From: Maledivibacter halophilus | GTDB taxonomy: Bacteria > Bacillota > Clostridia > Peptostreptococcales > Caminicellaceae | Length of the DNA stretch: 64,000 bases | Reading direction: 5' to 3' | Assembly (NCBI RefSeq): GCF_900167445.1 | Contig: NZ_FUZT01000002.1 | Span: forward strand, 1 to 64,000 | In this document: positions 17,425 to 25,949 of the stretch, piece after piece | How the letters are laid out: every line of letters begins with the position of its first letter | How positions within the stretch are numbered: the stretch's first letter is position 1 | Notes under the pieces: generated by a model | Told to the model about the DNA's origin: nothing | The model's input: only the letters and a program-made list of their open reading frames with translations | Databases searched by the model: none | Made by a program: the position numbers and the translations under genes

Positions 17425-18957
17425 ATGGAAAATGGAAAAATGAAAAAGCAGACATTTCTTTACAGGTTCTTAAAAAAGGTAGAGATAGTAGGTAATAAAT
17501 TACCTCACCCATTCTTCCTTTTTGTTGGATTAGTTGCAATAGTAATATTTTTATCTTTAATCTTATCGAAAATTGGTATACAGGTTAAACATCCTGTAAA
17601 AGATGAAATAGTTGTTGTAAAAAATTTATTAAGTAGAGAAGGTATTAGATATATGATACTAAATCTTCTTAATAACTTTACAAGCTTTAGACCTTTGGGA
17701 TTAGTATTGTCAATGATGATTGGTATTGGCTTGGCTGAACAAGCGGGGCTAATGAGTGCCTTTATGAGGAAATTTATTTTAGGGGCTCCTGAAAAGCTGT
17801 TGATAATGTCTATTTTCCTAATAGGTATATGTGGAAATATAGCTTCAGATGCTTCCATAATTATAGTTCCACCATTGGCCGGAGCCATTTTTTATGGAGC
17901 TAAAAAGAATCCTATAGTTGGGGTTGCGGCAGGATATGCAGCAGCTTGTGCAGGTTTTACAGCAAATCTATTAATTGCTGGAACTGATGCCCTTTTAGCT
18001 GGGATTACAGAAGAAGCAGCCCATATTATAGATCCAAGTATCACTGTATCACCACTAGTAAATTATTATTTTATGTTTGTTTCTACCATATTATTATCAA
18101 TAGTTGGTACATGGATTACAAAAAGGTATGTAGAAAAACAAGCAGGTGAATATATTGCAGATGAAAACATTCAGACAGATATCAATGAGTATCAGTTATC
18201 AGAGTCTGAAAGTAAGGGATTAAGAAGAGCTGGATTAATTACTTTAATATATTGGGGAATAATTATTATAGCTTTGATACCAAAAAATTCTGTTCTAAGA
18301 GCTGATGATGGGGGAATTATAAGTGGAACATTTATAAAGGGGATTATTCCTTTTATTCTATTTTGGTTTATTGCTGTGGGTATAGGCTATGGTAGAAAAG
18401 CTGGAACTATAAAACAGTCTGCTGATATACCTAAATTGATGTCAAAGGCAATGGCAGGAATGGCTTCATATATAGTAATTGTATTTGTTATAGCTCAATT
18501 TGTTAACTTTTTTAACTGGACGAACCTTGGACTTGTTTTAGCAGTAAATATGGCAAACTTAATGAAGGCTACTAATTTTACTGGATTACCAATGGTTATA
18601 GGTGTATTATTTATAACTATGTTTATAAATCTCTTTTTAGGCAGCGGATCAGCTAAGTGGGCTCTTCTTTCACCGGTTTTTGTTCCTATGTTTATGATGC
18701 TGGGCTATTCTCCAGAATTTGCACAGATTGCCTATAGAATTGGTGATTCCACAACAAATGCTATTTCACCATTGTTTCCGTATATAGCTATTGTTCTTGG
18801 ATTTATGCAGAAATATAAAAAGGATGCTGGATTAGGTACACTTTTTTCCTTATTGTTACCATATACAATTGGATTTGGGTTGATTTGGATATTACAAATA
18901 GCAGTTTGGTTTATATTTAAACTTCCTTTAGGACCTGGAGCAAGTATTTTCATGTAA
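17425..18957 (+). CDS. abgT: AbgT-family transporter (p-aminobenzoyl-glutamate type)
   Basis: Membrane protein of 510 residues, the usual AbgT length. The N-terminal FLKKVEIVGNKLPHPFFLF segment, GNIASDASIIIVPPLAGAIF, the AAGYAAACAGFTANLL region and the late FLGSGSAKWALLSPVFVPM and GDSTTNAISPLFPY motifs are typical. Characterised members import p-aminobenzoyl-glutamate or export sulfonamides. ATG 17425 follows AAGGGGG. The amidohydrolase that usually accompanies it starts 276 bases downstream. Substrate assignment rests on family and neighbourhood. Confidence 0.87.
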   Translation: MENGKMKKQTFLYRFLKKVEIVGNKLPHPFFLFVGLVAIVIFLSLILSKIGIQVKHPVKDEIVVVKNLLSREGIRYMILNLLNNFTSFRPLGLVLSMMIGIGLAEQAGLMSAFMRKFILGAPEKLLIMSIFLIGICGNIASDASIIIVPPLAGAIFYGAKKNPIVGVAAGYAAACAGFTANLLIAGTDALLAGITEEAAHIIDPSITVSPLVNYYFMFVSTILLSIVGTWITKRYVEKQAGEYIADENIQTDINEYQLSESESKGLRRAGLITLIYWGIIIIALIPKNSVLRADDGGIISGTFIKGIIPFILFWFIAVGIGYGRKAGTIKQSADIPKLMSKAMAGMASYIVIVFVIAQFVNFFNWTNLGLVLAVNMANLMKATNFTGLPMVIGVLFITMFINLFLGSGSAKWALLSPVFVPMFMMLGYSPEFAQIAYRIGDSTTNAISPLFPYIAIVLGFMQKYKKDAGLGTLFSLLLPYTIGFGLIWILQIAVWFIFKLPLGPGASIFM

Positions 18958-19019
18958 AAGCATAGAGTATTAAATTTTGAAATAAAATATAGTGAAATAA
19001 TTCTAAGCTTTAATTTAAG

Positions 19020-19191
19020 CATCTTATCTTAAAATATCAATATTCCGGATTTTTATTATGCATAAATTGAGTTTTATTATGAACTCTATATAGATATTCT
19101 AGCAAAACAGTTAATTTATACATATCAAAAATCCCTAAAAATACTGGAAATTTTATATGTATAAATTAAGTTTTGCTATGAGAAATCTATA
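19020..19191. repeat. Two copies of inverted-repeat element family 1 (one partial)
   Basis: A full copy at about 19089-19191 has outer arms TCTAGCAAAAC/GTTTTGCTATGAGA and an inner stem in which TTAATTTATACATAT pairs with ATATGTATAAATTAA. A right-half copy (ATGCATAAATTGAGTTTTAT...) lies at about 19050-19090. Related copies are at 21621-21700, 43302-43375 and 61668-61771. No coding capacity; MITE-like. This fills most of the 276-base gap between the abgT-like and abgB-like genes. Confidence 0.6.
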
Positions 19192-19233
19192 TTATTACTA
19201 AAATATTTTAATCATAATTAAAGGGGTGTTGTA

Positions 19234-20679
19234 ATGATTGACAAGAAAAGAATATTGGAAGTGATAGATCAAAAGAAAGATATTTTTACAGAGATTAGTG
19301 ATAAAATTTGGGAATATGCAGAAACACGCTTTGAAGAATTTAAATCTGTAGAGCTTTTATCTAAGGCTTTAGAGGATGAGGGATTTGATGTCAAAAGAGA
19401 AATTGCTGATATTCCAACAGCCGTTAAAGGGTGCTATGGAAGTGGATATCCAGTGATTGGTATTCTCGGTGAGTATGATGCTTTATCAGGCTTAAGTCAA
19501 AAAAGTGGTATATCGGAGGAAGCACCTGTAATAGCAGGAGGCAATGGTCACGGATGTGGGCATAATATATTGGGAGCAGCATCTCTTTTAGCCGCTGTAG
19601 CAATTAAAGATTATATAGTAGAAAATAATATTGAAGGAACTATTTGTTTTTATGGATGTCCAGGCGAAGAAGGGGGTTCAGGAAAAACCTTTATGGCCCG
19701 GGAAGGAGTTTTTGAAGATATAGATGTTGCAATAACATGGCACCCCGGAACATATAATGGGATTATGAATGTTAATACCCTTGCAAACTATCAAGTATAC
19801 TATAAATTCCATGGGAAAAGTTCCCATGCAGCAGCAGCTCCTCACTTAGGCCGAAGTGCTTTAGATGCTGTTGAATTGATGAATGTAGGAGTAAATTATT
19901 TAAGAGAGCATATTATCCCTGAGGCTCGTATTCATTATGCAGTTACAAATACTGGAGGGACCTCTCCAAATGTAGTTCAAGCTCAAGCTGAGGTTATATA
20001 TCTTATTAGAGCCCCAAAGGTGTCTGAGGTAGATGAAATTTATAAAAGAGTATGCGATATAGCAAAGGGAGCAGCCATGATGACCGGTACAAAATGTGAC
20101 ATTATCTTTGACAAGGCCTGTTCAAACTATATTCCAAATAATACTATTGAAAAACTTATGTATGAAAATTATAAAGAATTAGGCACTTTTGATTTTGATG
20201 AAAAAGAGATAAAATTTGCTAGAGAAATAAGAGCGACATTATCAGATTCCGATAAGAATAATGATTTGCAAATGGCAAAGAAACTTATGGGAGAAAAAAG
20301 TACTTCAGAAATATTAAAGGAGTTAGAAAGAAAAGATTTATGTGATATAATACTTCCATATTCTGATTCATCTAATGTAAATATTGGCTCAACCGATGTT
20401 GGGGATGTAAGTTGGATTGTTCCAACAGCCCAAGTCTTTGCAGCATGTTATGCTTTAGGAACTCCAGCTCATTCTTGGCAGATGGTAGCCCAGGGAGCAA
20501 GTAGTTTAGCCCATAAAGGATTGGTTACAGCAGGTAAGGTTATGGCTATGACAGCTTTAGATATCCTAACAAATCCTAAAATTATTGAAAATGCAAAAAA
20601 AGAGCTAAAGGAAAAGCTTGATGGTGAAACTTATATTTGTCCAATTCCTAAAGGAGTAAAACTTTCACCAATAAAATAA
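19234..20679 (+). CDS. abgB: AbgB-like M20 amidohydrolase (aminobenzoyl-glutamate utilisation)
   Basis: Protein of 481 residues, the length of AbgB-type M20 peptidases. Metal-site motifs are in order: GILGEYDALSG, GHGCGHNILGAAS, GCPGEEGGSGK (catalytic Glu pair) and ITWHPG; the dimerisation domain contains KSSHAAAAPHLGRSALDA. It would cleave an amide such as p-aminobenzoyl-glutamate to the amine and glutamate in the cytoplasm. No AbgA partner is present, so either this enzyme acts alone or the true substrate is another N-acyl amino acid. ATG 19234 follows AAGGGGTG. Confidence 0.87.
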   Translation: MIDKKRILEVIDQKKDIFTEISDKIWEYAETRFEEFKSVELLSKALEDEGFDVKREIADIPTAVKGCYGSGYPVIGILGEYDALSGLSQKSGISEEAPVIAGGNGHGCGHNILGAASLLAAVAIKDYIVENNIEGTICFYGCPGEEGGSGKTFMAREGVFEDIDVAITWHPGTYNGIMNVNTLANYQVYYKFHGKSSHAAAAPHLGRSALDAVELMNVGVNYLREHIIPEARIHYAVTNTGGTSPNVVQAQAEVIYLIRAPKVSEVDEIYKRVCDIAKGAAMMTGTKCDIIFDKACSNYIPNNTIEKLMYENYKELGTFDFDEKEIKFAREIRATLSDSDKNNDLQMAKKLMGEKSTSEILKELERKDLCDIILPYSDSSNVNIGSTDVGDVSWIVPTAQVFAACYALGTPAHSWQMVAQGASSLAHKGLVTAGKVMAMTALDILTNPKIIENAKKELKEKLDGETYICPIPKGVKLSPIK

Positions 20680-20733
20680 ATCCTATATAATTCATAGGTA
20701 TTGAAGCCATAATAATTAAGAGGAGTGATACCA

Positions 20734-21177
20734 ATGAATAAAGGGAAATCAAACAAACAGGATTTAAAGAAAAAATTAACTAAGGAGCAATATTATGTTA
20801 CCCAAGAAAATGGTACAGAAGCTCCTTTTTCTGGGAAGTATTGGGATCATAAAGAAGAAGGAATATATGTTGATATAGTAAGTGGCGAACCTCTATTTAG
20901 TTCAAAGGATAAATTTGATTCAAGCTGTGGATGGCCCAGCTTTACCCAGGGCATTGATAGAAATAATATTAAAGAAAGGGCAGATTTTTCTCATAATATG
21001 CATAGGATAGAGGTAAGAAGTAAAGAAGGAGATTCTCATTTAGGCCATGTTTTTAATGATGGACCATTAGAAAAAGGTGGACTTCGCTATTGTATCAATA
21101 GTGCAGCCCTTAGATTTATCCATAAGGATGATCTTGAAAAAGAAGGATATGGTGAGTATAAAAAGTTTTTCGAATAA
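20734..21177 (+). CDS. msrB: Peptide methionine (R)-S-oxide reductase MsrB
   Basis: Protein of 147 residues closely resembling Bacillus Msr[18 protein letters not shown], the SSCGWPSF segment (resolving Cys), [21 protein letters not shown] and the catalytic [11 protein letters not shown] are all present. The two CXXC zinc motifs of the other MsrB subgroup are absent. It repairs oxidised methionine in proteins using thioredoxin. ATG 20734 is chosen because GAGGAGTG lies upstream; a GTG at 20725 overlaps that site. It follows the abgB-like gene by 54 bases. Confidence 0.95.
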   Translation: MNKGKSNKQDLKKKLTKEQYYVTQENGTEAPFSGKYWDHKEEGIYVDIVSGEPLFSSKDKFDSSCGWPSFTQGIDRNNIKERADFSHNMHRIEVRSKEGDSHLGHVFNDGPLEKGGLRYCINSAALRFIHKDDLEKEGYGEYKKFFE

Positions 21178-21352
21178 ACGGTTGTTATAAGATTTATTAA
21201 TTTTAAATTTAAAGAAATTATATAATTATTATTTGGCAGAATTGTATAATATATATAGTATTCCTTTGAAACCTTTAAAACTATATATTAGAGGGTTTTT
21301 ACAAAAGGTTATTATGCAATTTGCTCATTTAATTAATTTTAATAAAGGAGAT

Positions 21353-21409
21353 ATGGAAAAATGGTTTAATAAAGTCGTTTTTGCATATCTTTTTTATACA
21401 TTACAATAG
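21353..21409 (+). CDS. Very short ORF with a ribosome site (18 residues, doubtful)
   Basis: ATG at 21353 follows AAAGGAGAT and reads MEKWFNKVVFAYLFYTLQ before a stop. It could be a remnant of a membrane protein or chance. It sits in the 265-base stretch between msrB and the riboswitch promoter, which also holds AT-rich family-2-like repeat sequence (about 21200-21335). Confidence 0.2.
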   Translation: MEKWFNKVVFAYLFYTLQ

Positions 21410-21441
21410 TTTCAATACAAAAAACTTTTCAACCCTAGATG

Positions 21442-21470
21442 TTGACATAAATCGATAAATAAATTAAAAT
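21442..21470 (+). promoter_or_regulatory. Sigma-A promoter of the cobalamin riboswitch transcript
   Basis: TTGACA, 17 bases, TAAAAT. The predicted start near 21477 lies just upstream of the riboswitch. Confidence 0.7.
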
Positions 21471-21514
21471 TAAGCTGAATAAAACTAAATACAAAGCTTT
21501 ATGGTATTTCTGAT

Positions 21515-21757
21515 TTTAAATTTAATTTAAGTCAGAGATTTAAAAGGGAAGTTTGGTGAAATTCCAACACGGTCCCGCCACTGTAATGGGAAGTAAATCT
21601 ATATAGATCCACTGTTTCTTATATAGAGTTCCTAGTAAAACTTAGTTTATATGTATTTTGATGTGTATAAATAAAAGTTTTTACTGGAATTCCTATTAAA
21701 AAGAAATGGGAAGGCATAGATTTATTATGATTCTAAGTCAGGAGACCTGCCATGAAG
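21515..21757 (+). ncRNA. Cobalamin riboswitch (copy 1)
   Basis: Conserved core elements are in order: AAGGGAAGTTTGGTGAAATTCC, CGGTCCCGCCACTGTAATGGGAAG, TGGGAAGGC, and the B12 box AAGTCAGGAGACCTGCC near 21735-21751. It controls the permease and CoA-transferase genes through the terminator at 21849. The peripheral hairpin between CCACTG and TGGGAAGGC holds an 80-base inserted repeat (separate entry), making this copy longer than normal. The 5' limit is approximate. Confidence 0.93.
21621..21700. repeat. Family 1 inverted-repeat element inserted in the riboswitch
   Basis: The element makes its own hairpin (GAGTTCC/GGAATTC, AGTAAAACTT/AAGTTTTTACT, TTTATA/TATAAA). It is flanked by TTTCTT (21615-21620) and AAGAAA (21701-21706), which pair and form the host hairpin's neck. 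Sequence and arm order match the intergenic copies at 19089 and 61668. Confidence 0.6.
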
Positions 21758-21848
21758 AACAATACCATAATTACTCACGAGGATGAGGAGGTGTTAGAGG
21801 CAAGTAATTTGATAGTATGGCCATGTCTATTTTAATTTTTATTTGCAC

Positions 21849-21890
21849 AAAACACCCTTTTATTTTTATTAAAAGGGTGTTTTATAAGTT
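21849..21890 (+). terminator. Riboswitch expression-platform terminator
   Basis: AAAACACCCTTTTA pairs with TAAAAGGGTGTTTT (14 bp). A T-rich tract follows after a short gap. It lies about 100 bases before the permease gene, so ligand binding would favour termination. Confidence 0.75.
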
Positions 21891-21990
21891 TTTTAAGTAA
21901 AGTAAATATAGTGAAACAAATTCAAAGGTAGATTTATAGATTGTTTTACTATACATAGTTTTGTTATAAGTCGAGGGAGGATAAATAGAA

Positions 21991-23226
21991 ATGAACTTCA
22001 ATTATGTCCAATTCATTACAGATCCATTTATACTAATATTTATGTCAGTTATATCAGGTTTATTGATAGGTAAAATAGAAATCAAAAGAATTAAAATAGG
22101 AAATTCTGGAGGTTTGTTTACAGGCTTAGTGATAGGTTGGTTTGTTTATAGAAAATATATACTACCTTATGAGGGCGGAGAGAATATTCCTCTTCATATC
22201 AATAAAATCCTTGAAAATGGAATGATTCCAAAGGAAATATTCCATTTTGTATTAATATGCTTTATAGCATCGGTTGGATTATTAGCTTCAAAGGATATTG
22301 GAAAGGTTATAAAAAAATATGGTGTTAAATTTATCTTAGTAGGCTTTAGTGTCATATTTACTGGAGCTTTAATTTGTTATGTAGCTAGTTACTTTAATAG
22401 AGAGTTTAATATATATTCCGTAGCAGGAGTTTACATAGGAGCATTAACATGTTCTCCTGGTTTAGCAGCAGCTCTTGAATCAGTTTCGAATGTCGGTAGG
22501 GAAGCTGAAGCTATGATTGGACTTGGCTATGCCGTAGGCTATATTCCAGGAGTGGCAATAATAACTCTTTCTATGCAAATTTTACCTATTATATTTAAAC
22601 TTGATATAAAAAAAGAGAAAAGACGATTTAATTATGAAATGAGAAAGGAAAAAGAAAAAAATGATTTAGATAGAATTGATTTTGAAGTTCTTTCATTTCT
22701 ATTTATATGTATATTAGGTTCTTTTATGGGACAAATAAGAATTTATATGGGGCCAGTAATTAAATATTTAAGTTTTGGAACTGCTGGTGGAGTTTTAATA
22801 GCAGGCTTAATTTTAGGGCATATAGGGAAAATAGGATTTATGAATTTTCGTATGAACCCTAAAATCTTAATGGCCATAAGGGAATTATCCCTTTCAATTT
22901 TTTTGGCGATTGTTGGTTTAAGATATGGATATTCAACTATAACAACAATTGGAGACAGGGGAGGGGAATTATTAGGACTAGCCTTAGTTTGTTCTACAAT
23001 ATCTATATTGATGGGTTTTATAGTAGGTAGATATATTTTTAAAATAAATGGGATTATTTTATTAGGAGCTCTTTGCGGTAGTATGACCAGTACTCCAGGA
23101 CTTACATCAGCAATAGATTCTATTGATAGTGAAGATGTAATGGCCGGTTATGGAGCTACCTACCCCTTTGCATTAATTGGAAAAATTATTTTTAGTATAC
23201 TCATACATAGATTGTTTATAGGATAA
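21991..23226 (+). CDS. AspT/YidE-type permease (aspartate:alanine exchanger family)
   Basis: Membrane protein of 411 residues with about 11 hydrophobic segments and an internal duplication. The family signature occurs twice: GALTCSPGLAAALES in the first half and GALCGSMTSTPGLTSAIDS in the second. Known members exchange aspartate for alanine or move succinate. The family's usual central TrkA_C (RCK) domains are absent here; only a short charged loop (KKEKRRFNYEMRKEKEK) separates the halves. ATG 21991 follows GAGGGAGG. It lies in one unit with the CoA-transferase under a cobalamin riboswitch, so a dicarboxylate such as succinate is a reasonable guess. Confidence 0.75.
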   Translation: MNFNYVQFITDPFILIFMSVISGLLIGKIEIKRIKIGNSGGLFTGLVIGWFVYRKYILPYEGGENIPLHINKILENGMIPKEIFHFVLICFIASVGLLASKDIGKVIKKYGVKFILVGFSVIFTGALICYVASYFNREFNIYSVAGVYIGALTCSPGLAAALESVSNVGREAEAMIGLGYAVGYIPGVAIITLSMQILPIIFKLDIKKEKRRFNYEMRKEKEKNDLDRIDFEVLSFLFICILGSFMGQIRIYMGPVIKYLSFGTAGGVLIAGLILGHIGKIGFMNFRMNPKILMAIRELSLSIFLAIVGLRYGYSTITTIGDRGGELLGLALVCSTISILMGFIVGRYIFKINGIILLGALCGSMTSTPGLTSAIDSIDSEDVMAGYGATYPFALIGKIIFSILIHRLFIG

Positions 23227-23267
23227 AATTACAAAATTCACATTTTATAATTTAAGGAGGAAAACCC

Positions 23268-24770
23268 ATGATGTCAAATAGGATTAGAAATAAAAAGCTT
23301 TTAAAAAGGGTGTGCAGTGCTAAGGAAGCTGCAATGTTGATAAAGGATAATATGAATGTCGCAGCTAGTGGTTTTACCCCTTCAGGATACCCGAAGGCAG
23401 TACCCCTTGCCCTGGCAGAAATATGTAAAGAAAATAAAGAAAAAATAAAAATAAATCTTTATACAGGTGCTTCTGTAGGAGACGAACTAGATGGTTCCTG
23501 GGCTAGAGCGGATATTATAAAAAAGAGATTACCCTATCAGACCAATGAGAGCCTTAGGGATCATACTAATAAAGGAAGATGTGAATTTTTAGATATGCAT
23601 CTTAGTCATGTTCCCAACTACGTAAAATTAGGTTTTTTAGGAAAGATAGATATTGCCATTATAGAAGCTGTTGCAATTACTAAAGAAGGTCATATAATCC
23701 CATCTACATCGATTGGAGCATCTCCTACCTATGTAAAGATGGCAGATAAAGTAATCGTAGAAATCAACACCAGTCAACCCTTGGAATTAGAAGGAATGGC
23801 TGATATTTGTATTCCACAAAACCCTCCATATAAAAGGCCATTACCCATTGTGCTACCAAATGATAGAATAGGAACTGATTACATTCCCTGTGGTTTAGAT
23901 AAAATAGCTGCCATAGTAATTACAGATATAGAAGATAATGTTCGTTCGTTATCACCAATTGATGAAACATCTGAGAAAATATCAGAAAACCTAATTAATT
24001 TTCTTAAAAAGGAAGTTGAATTAGGGAGATTGACAAATGAACTTTTACCCCTTCAATCTGGTGTAGGAAGTGTGGCCAATGCAGTTTTAGCGGGGCTGGG
24101 GAAATCGGAATTTGAAAATTTGGTTTGTTATACAGAGGTTATACAGGATTCTATGTTAGATCTTATAGATACTAATAAAGTACTGTTCGCTTCAGGAACT
24201 GCTATAACACCATCGATAGAGGGATTAAAAAAATTCAAAGAAAATATCAAAACTTATAGAGATAGAATTATTTTAAGGCCCCAGGAAATCAGCAATCATC
24301 CTGAAATAATTAGACGCCTTGGAGTTATAGCTATGAATACAGCTATTGAAGCTGATATATATGGTAATGTGAATTCTACCAATATAATGGGCTCTAGAAT
24401 GATGAATGGAATTGGTGGTTCAGGAGATTTTACTAGAAATGCATATCTTTCCATTTTTACAACGTCATCTACAGCTAAAAATGGAGAAATATCTTCAATT
24501 GTTCCAATGGTATCTCACCATGATCATACAGAGCATGATGTCATGGTCATAATTACTGAGCAGGGAGTTGCGGATTTGAGGGGATTAAGTCCAAAGGAAA
24601 GGGCAGAGAAGATAATAAATAATTGTGCCCATCCTGATTTTAAGCCAATGCTTTTGGATTATTTTAGTCGTGCAAAGGAAAAAAGCTATGGTCACACCCC
24701 ACATATATTAGGGGAGGCTTTATCCTGGCATGAAAGATTTATGGAAAAAGGAACAATGATAGTTGAGTAA
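23268..24770 (+). CDS. Acetyl-CoA hydrolase/succinate CoA-transferase family (Cat1/YgfH type)
   Basis: Protein of 500 residues, the length of the succinyl-CoA:acetate or propionyl-CoA:succinate CoA-transferases. The GSGVGSVANAVLAGLG-like stretch is present (QSGVGSVANAVLAGLG), as is catalytic Glu E290 in CYTEVIQDS. Later come STNIMGSRMMNGIGGSGDF and ITEQGVADLRGLSP. It moves CoA between short-chain acids in the cytoplasm, conserving energy in fermentation. In E. coli the YgfH enzyme works with B12-dependent methylmalonyl-CoA mutase. That link may explain the riboswitch, though no mutase gene is in this window. ATG 23268 follows AAGGAGG. Confidence 0.87.
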   Translation: MMSNRIRNKKLLKRVCSAKEAAMLIKDNMNVAASGFTPSGYPKAVPLALAEICKENKEKIKINLYTGASVGDELDGSWARADIIKKRLPYQTNESLRDHTNKGRCEFLDMHLSHVPNYVKLGFLGKIDIAIIEAVAITKEGHIIPSTSIGASPTYVKMADKVIVEINTSQPLELEGMADICIPQNPPYKRPLPIVLPNDRIGTDYIPCGLDKIAAIVITDIEDNVRSLSPIDETSEKISENLINFLKKEVELGRLTNELLPLQSGVGSVANAVLAGLGKSEFENLVCYTEVIQDSMLDLIDTNKVLFASGTAITPSIEGLKKFKENIKTYRDRIILRPQEISNHPEIIRRLGVIAMNTAIEADIYGNVNSTNIMGSRMMNGIGGSGDFTRNAYLSIFTTSSTAKNGEISSIVPMVSHHDHTEHDVMVIITEQGVADLRGLSPKERAEKIINNCAHPDFKPMLLDYFSRAKEKSYGHTPHILGEALSWHERFMEKGTMIVE

Positions 24771-24795
24771 TTAATATATCTTCGATGGAGGTGTT

Positions 24796-24876
24796 TTGAT
24801 TGAAAAATATGATAAAGATGCCTTTGCAATGTCTTCAACTGTTAGAGAGGTTCTGGGAAATGGATTTAGTGAATAA
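24796..24876 (+). CDS. Short ORF or gene remnant after the CoA-transferase
   Basis: A GGAGGTG site (24787-24793) is followed by TTG starts in two frames. The frame from 24796 gives 26 residues (KYDKDAFAMSSTVREVLGNG near its end), which look protein-like. The TTG at 24800 in another frame has better spacing. It may be the start of a frameshifted gene whose remainder is lost. Not recognised. Confidence 0.25.
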   Translation: MIEKYDKDAFAMSSTVREVLGNGFSE

Positions 24877-24963
24877 ATTAAATATTTTAATATAAACGAC
24901 TAAATGTGACAAATTTTACAGAATCAAAAATGTATAATCATATAGAGACAATTATATATAATA

Positions 24964-25028
24964 AATGCTGACTAGAAAACTAGAGGCATTATCTATTTCT
25001 ATAAAATAGATAATGACTCTAGTTTTTT
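24964..25028 (+). ncRNA. Short RNA motif overlapping a terminator, leader of the ECF operon
   Basis: A TATAAT box at 24933-24938 predicts a start near 24945. The motif (24964-24990) folds as AATGCT/GGCATT, then a GA/A internal loop, then CTAG-AAAA-CTAG. The same 3' strand also forms a 20-bp terminator: AACTAGAG and CATTATCTATTT (24978-24998) pair with 25004-25024, followed by T residues. The two folds exclude each other. A near-identical motif precedes the gene at 42309. Not a class I recognise. Confidence 0.55.
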
Positions 25029-25064
25029 GTTTTAATTTTTATAGATTTTAGGTAGGTGACTTAA

Positions 25065-25949
25065 ATGATCCAAATTCATCCTTTTACACTGATAGTATTT
25101 TCATTAAATATTTTGATATCTATACTTTTTTACAATCATCCTTTTTATATTTTTTTTATATTGATTATCTTAATTGTCAATATACTCATTATGAAGGAAA
25201 GGAAAAGGCTATTAGATACATTAAAAATAACTGGATATACAGCTTTTTTTATAATAATTGTAAATCCCCTTGTATCTAAGGGAGGAAGCTTAATAATTTA
25301 TAAGGGAATTGATTTGCCTGTAATAGGAGAAATTGTAATTACTGTAGAAGCCATTGCCTTTGGAGCTGTTATGGCCATAAAGCTCATATCCATAGGTATG
25401 GTTTTTGTATTATATTCTATCATCAATAATCCCGATGATTCTTTTAGCTTTTTTTCAAAATATGCCCACAGACTTACACTTACATTATCTATGACTACGA
25501 ATATAATCCATAGATTGAAATTAGAGGTTTTAAGGGTAAAGGAAGTAATGATACTGAGGGGAGCTAATTTTAAAGGAAAAAAATTTATTAAAAAAATTAA
25601 ATCCTATTATCCAATATTAAAGGTGATTTTAATATCTTCCCTTGAAGGCTCCCTAAATAGGGCAGAAGCATTATATTCAAAGGGCTATGGTAAAAGAAAA
25701 AGAACCATGTATTCAGAATTAAGAATTACTGGAATAGATTTTATAATCAATACATTAAATATTATATTTATAGGAATTTTCATTTATGGTGTAAGTTCAC
25801 AAAAAGCCATATATAATTTTTACCCCAGGCTAGGAAAATTAAATATAGAAGATATTTTATATCTAATTATTTTGACAGCTCCTATTTTACTTATACTTAT
25901 AATAATGGGGAGGTATAGAAATTGGAAATCTTCAAAGTACAGGATTTAA
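25065..25949 (+). CDS. ECF transporter T component (EcfT)
   Basis: Membrane protein of 294 residues. It has about five hydrophobic segments at both ends and, near residues 160-215, the two short motifs by which EcfT contacts the ATPases: LRGANF and SKGYGKRKRT, variants of the ARG motif. EcfT joins the vitamin-binding S component to the ATP-driven EcfA pair. ATG 25065 follows TAGGTAGGTGAC. It overlaps the EcfA gene by 28 bases and is the first gene of the operon 25065-39727. Confidence 0.87.
   Translation: MIQIHPFTLIVFSLNILISILFYNHPFYIFFILIILIVNILIMKERKRLLDTLKITGYTAFFIIIVNPLVSKGGSLIIYKGIDLPVIGEIVITVEAIAFGAVMAIKLISIGMVFVLYSIINNPDDSFSFFSKYAHRLTLTLSMTTNIIHRLKLEVLRVKEVMILRGANFKGKKFIKKIKSYYPILKVILISSLEGSLNRAEALYSKGYGKRKRTMYSELRITGIDFIINTLNIIFIGIFIYGVSSQKAIYNFYPRLGKLNIEDILYLIILTAPILLILIIMGRYRNWKSSKYRI

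Noticed and set aside
24900..25060. A third cobalamin riboswitch before the ECF operon
   Set aside because: No B12 box or GCCACTG core is present; only the short hairpin motif and terminator are found.
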